Below, in pieces: positions 59,392-64,000 of a DNA stretch of 64,000 nt. Each line of letters opens with the position of its first letter. Positions within the stretch are counted from its first letter, which is position 1. Source of the DNA: Streptomyces sp. ML-6 (GTDB lineage Bacteria > Actinomycetota > Actinomycetes > Streptomycetales > Streptomycetaceae); contig NZ_JAOTIK010000001.1 of NCBI RefSeq assembly GCF_030116705.1, positions 3,006,001 to 3,070,000 of the forward strand, in the 5' to 3' direction. The notes below the pieces were generated by a model. That model saw nothing but the letters and a program-made list of their open reading frames with translations, ran no database searches and was not told where the DNA came from. Made by a program: the position numbers and the translations under genes.

Positions 59392-62300
59392 CTACTCGAA
59401 CGGGAGCTCAGGCTGAGTCGCCTGGCGCTTGTTGTAGAGGTTTCGACCAAACCCCTCAATGCCGCTACTGAGCTTAAAGCCCATTTTTTCGAACTGAACC
59501 TTCATGATGTGCTCTCGGATTCTCAGAGCCGTGTCATCTCCGCACACATGGATGCAAATGACAGGCCCATCCTTGTCTCGCCTGCCCAAGTCTGCATGCT
59601 TGTTCAGTCGAACGTTAAAGTTGTTGGTCTTGCCGATATAAACGTGGCTGGGCTTCGACTTATCGTCGAATATATAGACGCCTTGATTCTTGTTGCAATT
59701 GTGAACCAGGACCGGCGTGGATCCCGCCAGCACATAGTACGTATGGAAGTTCGCGACCGTGAGGTTGTAGACCGTGGTGGATGTGGTGCGGCGGGTGACT
59801 GCGGTGATCTGTACCCAGGTGCCGCTGCTCGTCCGGAGCCACTGGCCGGCGGTGAGTTCGTCAGCTTCGATCCAGCGGTTCAGGGCGGGGACCCAGAAGG
59901 GGTGGCCGTCCGTGGCCGTCAGGGAGTGGGACGCACCCGTGTCGAGGGTGATGTCGACCAGTTGTTTGTCGCCTGTGCCCTTGATCAGGGCCGTGACCGG
60001 ACGGGAGCCGGTTTCGCCGGTTTCGGGGTCGGTGGCCAGGACCTCGTCACCGATCTGAATGTCCTTGATCGGTTTACGGGTGCCGTCCGCGAGGAGAACG
60101 GGGGTGTCCGAGGTGAAGCTGTTGCCGGCCTTGCGGCACTTACCGAGAGATGCCCACTTGGTCGCGCCCGCAGCGCCGAGCATGCCGGTCGCGCATCCCA
60201 TGGCCGCGGAGGTGCCGACCTGGCCCCAGTCGACCTTGCGGCCGGACAGGCGTTGGCCGAGCCAGTCGAGGCCGGCCTCGGAGAGCCCGCCGAAGACGCA
60301 GCCCGCGAGCAGCGGGCTGTTGCCCGACGGGTCGGTGTAGGTGGTGGGTGAACTGAGCGCGTACTGATAGAGATTGGTGCCGCCCGCGTGACCGATCGGG
60401 TCCTGGGAGATGAAACGGCCGGTCTCGGGGTCGTAGTAGCGGTTGCGGTAGTACAGGAGCCCTGTTCCGTCGGACTCGCGTCCGGTGAAGGTGTAGGGGT
60501 TGGAGGACGCGGCGCCCGAGGCGGTGAACTGGCCGTTGGGGTCGTAGGTGTAGCGGGTGGTGACCGTGCCGTCGGTGTCGGCCAGTCCGACGACCGTGCC
60601 CAGCGCGTCGGTGAGGTAGATCTGCGTCGCGTTGTTCTCGGTCCGGGTCAGATACTCGTCCAGGCCGGACGCCGCGACCGTGGCCGTTTCGGCTCCCGTG
60701 GCGTCCTGTTCCACCAGCGGGTTGGAGCCGTCGGTCAGGAACTTCTTGGTGGTGTCACCGAGGGTTGTGGTGGCGCGTGTGCCCAGTGCGTCGTACGTGA
60801 ACAGGCTCGAAGCCCCGCCGGTGGCAGTGAGCCCGGCCAGCTGGCCGCGGGCGTTCCAGGTGTAGGTGCGTTTCCCGTCGGTCTTGAGCCGGCCGTCCGC
60901 GTCGTAGGTGAAGGAGCGGCCGTTGAAGGTGGTGAGCCGGTTGTCCTTCCCGAACACCGCGCCCGTCTCTGCCGCCGGCAGTGCCACCGAGGTGAGACTG
61001 CCGGACAGGCCGGTCTGGAGGCCGCGTGCGTCCCTCGTGTAGGAGAGGTCACCGATGTCGGCCGTGCCCTTGGTGTAGCCGATGTTCTTGATGGTGCCGG
61101 TCTTGTCCAGGGTGGTGGTGCGGGTGATCCCGCCCGGCAGTGTGGCGGTCTTCTCGCGGCCCACCGCGTCCAGGCCGAAGGTGACCGTCTGGTCGCCTGA
61201 GGTGACGGAGGTGAGGATGCTCGAGGTGTCGTAGCCGTAGAGCGTGGTCTTCCCTGCTGCGGTCATCTCCTTGCGTCGATCCGCCGCGTCGTAGACGTAG
61301 GCGACCGTGCCGGTGGGTCCGGTGACCGTCTTCGTCCGGTCGTACTCGTCGTATCCGAGGGTCTGTGTCCCCGCCTGGGTGTCCGTGATCGTCTTCGGCA
61401 GGTCGACCGCGTCGTAGGCGTAGGCGACGGTGGACTCGGCCGTACCGGCCACGTTCACACCGTATTTGGTGTTCTTCGCCCGTCCCAGCAGGTCGTACTC
61501 AGTGGTGGCGACCTGGCCCGAGCGGCTGGTCACCTTCGCCAGGTTGCCTGCGGCGTCATAGGCGAACAGCGCCTGCGCTCCCAGCGGATCCGTCGCCGAC
61601 TTGGCCCGGTCCGCATTGTCGTACGCCCAGACGGTGGCGTTCTGGCGGGCGTCGGTGAGGGTGGTCAGGTTGCCGTTCTCGTCGTAGTCCAGGACGGTGA
61701 CCTGGCCGAGCGGATCGGTGATCCTGCGGGTCTGGTTGAGGGAGTCGTACGTGAGCGTCGTACGGGATCCTGCCGCGTCGGTCAGAGCGGACGGCCGTCC
61801 TGCCGCGTCGAGGAACTGGCCGCTGGTGCGGCCCTCCGCGTCCTTGACCGACACCATCTCGCCGTTCAGATAGGTGTACTCGGTCACCGCCTCGGAGGCG
61901 TCGGTCACCGTCTTCACCTGCCCGTCGGAGGTGTAGGTGAGAGTGGTTTCCCTTTTTTCGGGGTCGGTTATCTTCCGCAGGTCGCCCACGGCGTCGTAGC
62001 CGAGGGTGGTGGTGTTGCCCAGCGGGTCGGTGAGGGTGGTGGGCTGGTCGTACGGACCGTTGTAGACCGCGGTGCCGGACTGGCGTGCCTGTGGCGTACC
62101 TGCGAGCTCGGTGGTGCGGGTGACGTATCCGTTGGCGTCGTAGGTGAATTCGGTGCGACGGCCGTACGGGTCGGTGACCGCGTCCACGCGGTGGCGGGGT
62201 CCCCGGTGGTATTGGGTGGTGCGGGCCAGGGTGCTGCCGTATGCCTGGGTGTCCTTGACTCCGTAGCCGTCGGCGTCGAACTCGACCCGCCTCAGGGAGC

Positions 62301-64000
62301 CGCCGGGCTGTGTGACCGTTGTGGAGGTCACCTTGCCCGCGCCGGTCAGCGTGTACTCGAAGGTGTACTTGGCTCCTTCGGTGAGCGTCTGCTCCTTGAC
62401 CCGCCCGCTCTCGTAGACATTGGACATGTAGGTGATGCCACGGGCATCCACTGCTGTCCTGATGCGGTTGGACGTGCCGTCGTACGTGTAGCGGCTGATC
62501 TTGCCGGCCGGGTCCGTCACCGTGCTCAGCCGGCCTGCGGTGTCGTAGGCGTAGGAGGTGGTGCGGCCTGTGTTGTCGGTGGCCGTCTTCACCCGATGCT
62601 CGGTGTCGTAGGCAAGGGAGATCCAGCGGCCTCCCGGTGTCGTGATGCGGGTGATCTCGCCCTTGGTCCCGGCCAGGCGGGTCAGCTTGAGCGTGTTGCC
62701 GTGCCGGTCGCGGATCTCCTTCAGAGGCGAGTAGTGCGGGAAGACCCATACGGCTCCGTCACGGAAGCGCAGCTCCCACTCGCCGTCACCGTTGTTGATG
62801 ATCTTTGAGCCGCGGAACCCGGTTGGCGTGTCCAGAGGTTCGAAGACCGCGTCGGAGACTCCTGTGCCCGGTGATGTCCTGGTGAAGTGGACTTTGTTGC
62901 CACCGGGCAGGTAGAGGTCGACTTCCTGCCACTGTTTCTCGGAGTGGAAGAAGGCGTTGTACGAGAGATCGCGGCCGATGCCGAAGGCGCGCTGACGGGT
63001 GTCACCCTGCCAGTAGGTGCGGGTGATCTCTGCCGAGCCTCGCGGGTCGGAGACTGCCAGGTCGGTGCGGGAGTCCGTGAGCATACCGGTCGTGAGCTCG
63101 ACGGGGTCTCCGGAGAACCAGTCGATGACATCCGCCAGCCAGGACGTGTCCCAGGGAACCAGACTGCCTACGTTGAACATGGCGCCGTGGAAGGACCAGA
63201 CGCGAGTCCTGGCATCCGGCACGACCTGACGGCCGTCTGCGGAGACTTCGCCGTGTCCGTAGACATACCAGCCCTTCTCGCTCGGGTCGTAGTCCATGAA
63301 CTCGACACGAGTGCCCGGGGCTTCGTGCGTGTAGTTGGGGTAGATGACCCGTGCACCTTCGGGGAAGACGTACGTTCCGCCCGGCTGGACGGTGAAGTAG
63401 ACGGGCACCACGCTGTTCTTCGGGAGCGGGAACGGCGGTCGATCGAGCGGGATGGCCGAGATCCCGAGTTCGGTTACCGGCTTGCCTTTGTCATCCCGGA
63501 CCACGGACCCCTTGGGAATCCGCACCTCAAGGCCGGGAATTTTCGGGGTCTTCAGTACGATCTCGGCCTTGGCCGGGGCGGAGAATCGCACGGTGTGCTT
63601 GGTGTCCAGCGGTGTCATCCATACGGGGAACCCAAGGTCCGTGGTAGTGCCGGCCCTGGGGCGGATGTGGATGTCGAACCGGCCGTAGCTTCGCTTCTTT
63701 GTGTTCGCGCTGGCCCCGTCGACTACCAGGGTCGTGGCCTCGGGACTAATTCCGGCCAGGAGGAACCTGCCCTGGCTGTCGGTGCGGGTTGTCTTCCGGC
63801 CGACAGTTACGGTGACCTTGGGCAGTGGTGTGCCGTCGAGTCGCAGAACATGCCCGGCCATGGCAGTAGAACGGGCCGGGGCACGCAGGGCCGACGGGGT
63901 CTTGGACGTCTTGCCGCGTGCCGTGATCCAGTCCTGTCCTGCCAGTTGAGGCTTGCCGGGTTGCCAGGCATCCTTACCGGAAGGGAAGACTTTGGTCGTA
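59392..64000 (-). CDS. Rhs/YD-repeat polymorphic toxin with Hint domain and GIY-YIG nuclease tip (5' end outside window)
   Basis: The frame is open to the window edge, so at least 1535 residues are seen. From the N-terminal side: a carboxypeptidase-regulatory-like beta domain (GHVLRLDGTPLPKVTVTVGRKTTRTDSQGRF), a DUF6531-like start of the Rhs region (DPVELTTGMLTDSRTDLAV), then about 20 YD repeats (YAYDTAGRLSTVTDPAG, LTYDSLNQTRRITDPLGQ). The core ends with NRYYDPETGRFISQDPIGHA. A Hint domain follows (NSFTSDTPVLLADGTRKPIK to FHTYYVLAGSTPVLVHNC). The last 100 residues are a GIY-YIG nuclease (QGVYIFDDKSKPSHVYIGKTNNFNVRLNKHA). YD repeats form a shell enclosing the toxin. Hint has Ser, not Cys, where the nucleophile is usual, which could impair self-cleavage. 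Confidence 0.93.
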   Translation of the reverse strand, partial: TTKVFPSGKDAWQPGKPQLAGQDWITARGKTSKTPSALRAPARSTAMAGHVLRLDGTPLPKVTVTVGRKTTRTDSQGRFLLAGISPEATTLVVDGASANTKKRSYGRFDIHIRPRAGTTTDLGFPVWMTPLDTKHTVRFSAPAKAEIVLKTPKIPGLEVRIPKGSVVRDDKGKPVTELGISAIPLDRPPFPLPKNSVVPVYFTVQPGGTYVFPEGARVIYPNYTHEAPGTRVEFMDYDPSEKGWYVYGHGEVSADGRQVVPDARTRVWSFHGAMFNVGSLVPWDTSWLADVIDWFSGDPVELTTGMLTDSRTDLAVSDPRGSAEITRTYWQGDTRQRAFGIGRDLSYNAFFHSEKQWQEVDLYLPGGNKVHFTRTSPGTGVSDAVFEPLDTPTGFRGSKIINNGDGEWELRFRDGAVWVFPHYSPLKEIRDRHGNTLKLTRLAGTKGEITRITTPGGRWISLAYDTEHRVKTATDNTGRTTSYAYDTAGRLSTVTDPAGKISRYTYDGTSNRIRTAVDARGITYMSNVYESGRVKEQTLTEGAKYTFEYTLTGAGKVTSTTVTQPGGSLRRVEFDADGYGVKDTQAYGSTLARTTQYHRGPRHRVDAVTDPYGRRTEFTYDANGYVTRTTELAGTPQARQSGTAVYNGPYDQPTTLTDPLGNTTTLGYDAVGDLRKITDPEKRETTLTYTSDGQVKTVTDASEAVTEYTYLNGEMVSVKDAEGRTSGQFLDAAGRPSALTDAAGSRTTLTYDSLNQTRRITDPLGQVTVLDYDENGNLTTLTDARQNATVWAYDNADRAKSATDPLGAQALFAYDAAGNLAKVTSRSGQVATTEYDLLGRAKNTKYGVNVAGTAESTVAYAYDAVDLPKTITDTQAGTQTLGYDEYDRTKTVTGPTGTVAYVYDAADRRKEMTAAGKTTLYGYDTSSILTSVTSGDQTVTFGLDAVGREKTATLPGGITRTTTLDKTGTIKNIGYTKGTADIGDLSYTRDARGLQTGLSGSLTSVALPAAETGAVFGKDNRLTTFNGRSFTYDADGRLKTDGKRTYTWNARGQLAGLTATGGASSLFTYDALGTRATTTLGDTTKKFLTDGSNPLVEQDATGAETATVAASGLDEYLTRTENNATQIYLTDALGTVVGLADTDGTVTTRYTYDPNGQFTASGAASSNPYTFTGRESDGTGLLYYRNRYYDPETGRFISQDPIGHAGGTNLYQYALSSPTTYTDPSGNSPLLAGCVFGGLSEAGLDWLGQRLSGRKVDWGQVGTSAAMGCATGMLGAAGATKWASLGKCRKAGNSFTSDTPVLLADGTRKPIKDIQIGDEVLATDPETGETGSRPVTALIKGTGDKQLVDITLDTGASHSLTATDGHPFWVPALNRWIEADELTAGQWLRTSSGTWVQITAVTRRTTSTTVYNLTVANFHTYYVLAGSTPVLVHNCNKNQGVYIFDDKSKPSHVYIGKTNNFNVRLNKHADLGRRDKDGPVICIHVCGDDTALRIREHIMKVQFEKMGFKLSSGIEGFGRNLYNKRQATQPELPFE

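Overview
The window is high-GC, densely coded actinomycete DNA, almost certainly from a Streptomyces chromosome. The evidence is strong third-position GC bias, GTG starts with GGAGG-type ribosome sites, an SsgA-like sporulation protein, two Scr1-type HTH/DUF397 loci, DUF7848 and RNHCP proteins, and a core neighbourhood of galT, ispE, rsmA, tatD, rsmI, pmt and a penicillin-binding protein.

Layout. 1-7.4 kb: the start of galT, an atypical LuxR-type regulator and three tandem membrane-anchored PQQ beta-propeller paralogues with proline-rich tails. 7.6-16.5 kb: housekeeping genes (ABC-F ATPase, ispE-rsmA, tatD, rsmI, a protein mannosyltransferase) plus a YefM antitoxin whose YoeB toxin is deleted. 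16.5-20 kb: small-molecule genes with regulators (GlxA-type, Lrp, an MDR oxidoreductase, an SMP-30 lactonase). 20-25.4 kb: a decayed mobile region. An IS3-family element cleanly interrupts an HNH gene, an IS5-type transposase is frameshifted, and a 106-bp inverted repeat flanks the remainder. 25.5-28.2 kb: a coupled three-gene operon opposite an Scr1-type HTH/DUF397 pair, then a Nudix gene. 28.4-37.6 kb: PBP, YbaK-type deacylase, SDR/beta-lactamase operon, SsgA-like protein, MMPL exporter and TetR regulator. 37.9-45.6 kb: a tricorn protease, a FAD oxidoreductase with an ECF41 sigma factor, and a second HTH/DUF397 locus. 46-51.7 kb: paired RNHCP proteins, an FBP zinc-finger protein and assorted small enzymes.

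51.8-64 kb is an accessory island. It ends in a large Rhs/YD-repeat polymorphic toxin gene (minus strand, running off the window) with a Hint domain and a GIY-YIG nuclease tip, followed by a DUF4259 probable immunity gene. Beyond that lie displaced cassettes: an orphan toxin tip that still carries 48 bp of the Hint junction, a putative immunity gene, a repeat protein, a VapBC pair and the control genes of an integrative element. Three times the same order occurs: the 3' end of one tyrosine-integrase family, a strong hairpin, then a convergent probable immunity gene. I read this as successive integrase-associated toxin-tip/immunity replacements at the 3' end of an Rhs locus, and consider it the most interesting system in the window.

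Limits: all family calls are from reading motifs without database searches. Boundaries of the IS5-type element and the attachment sites were not resolved.
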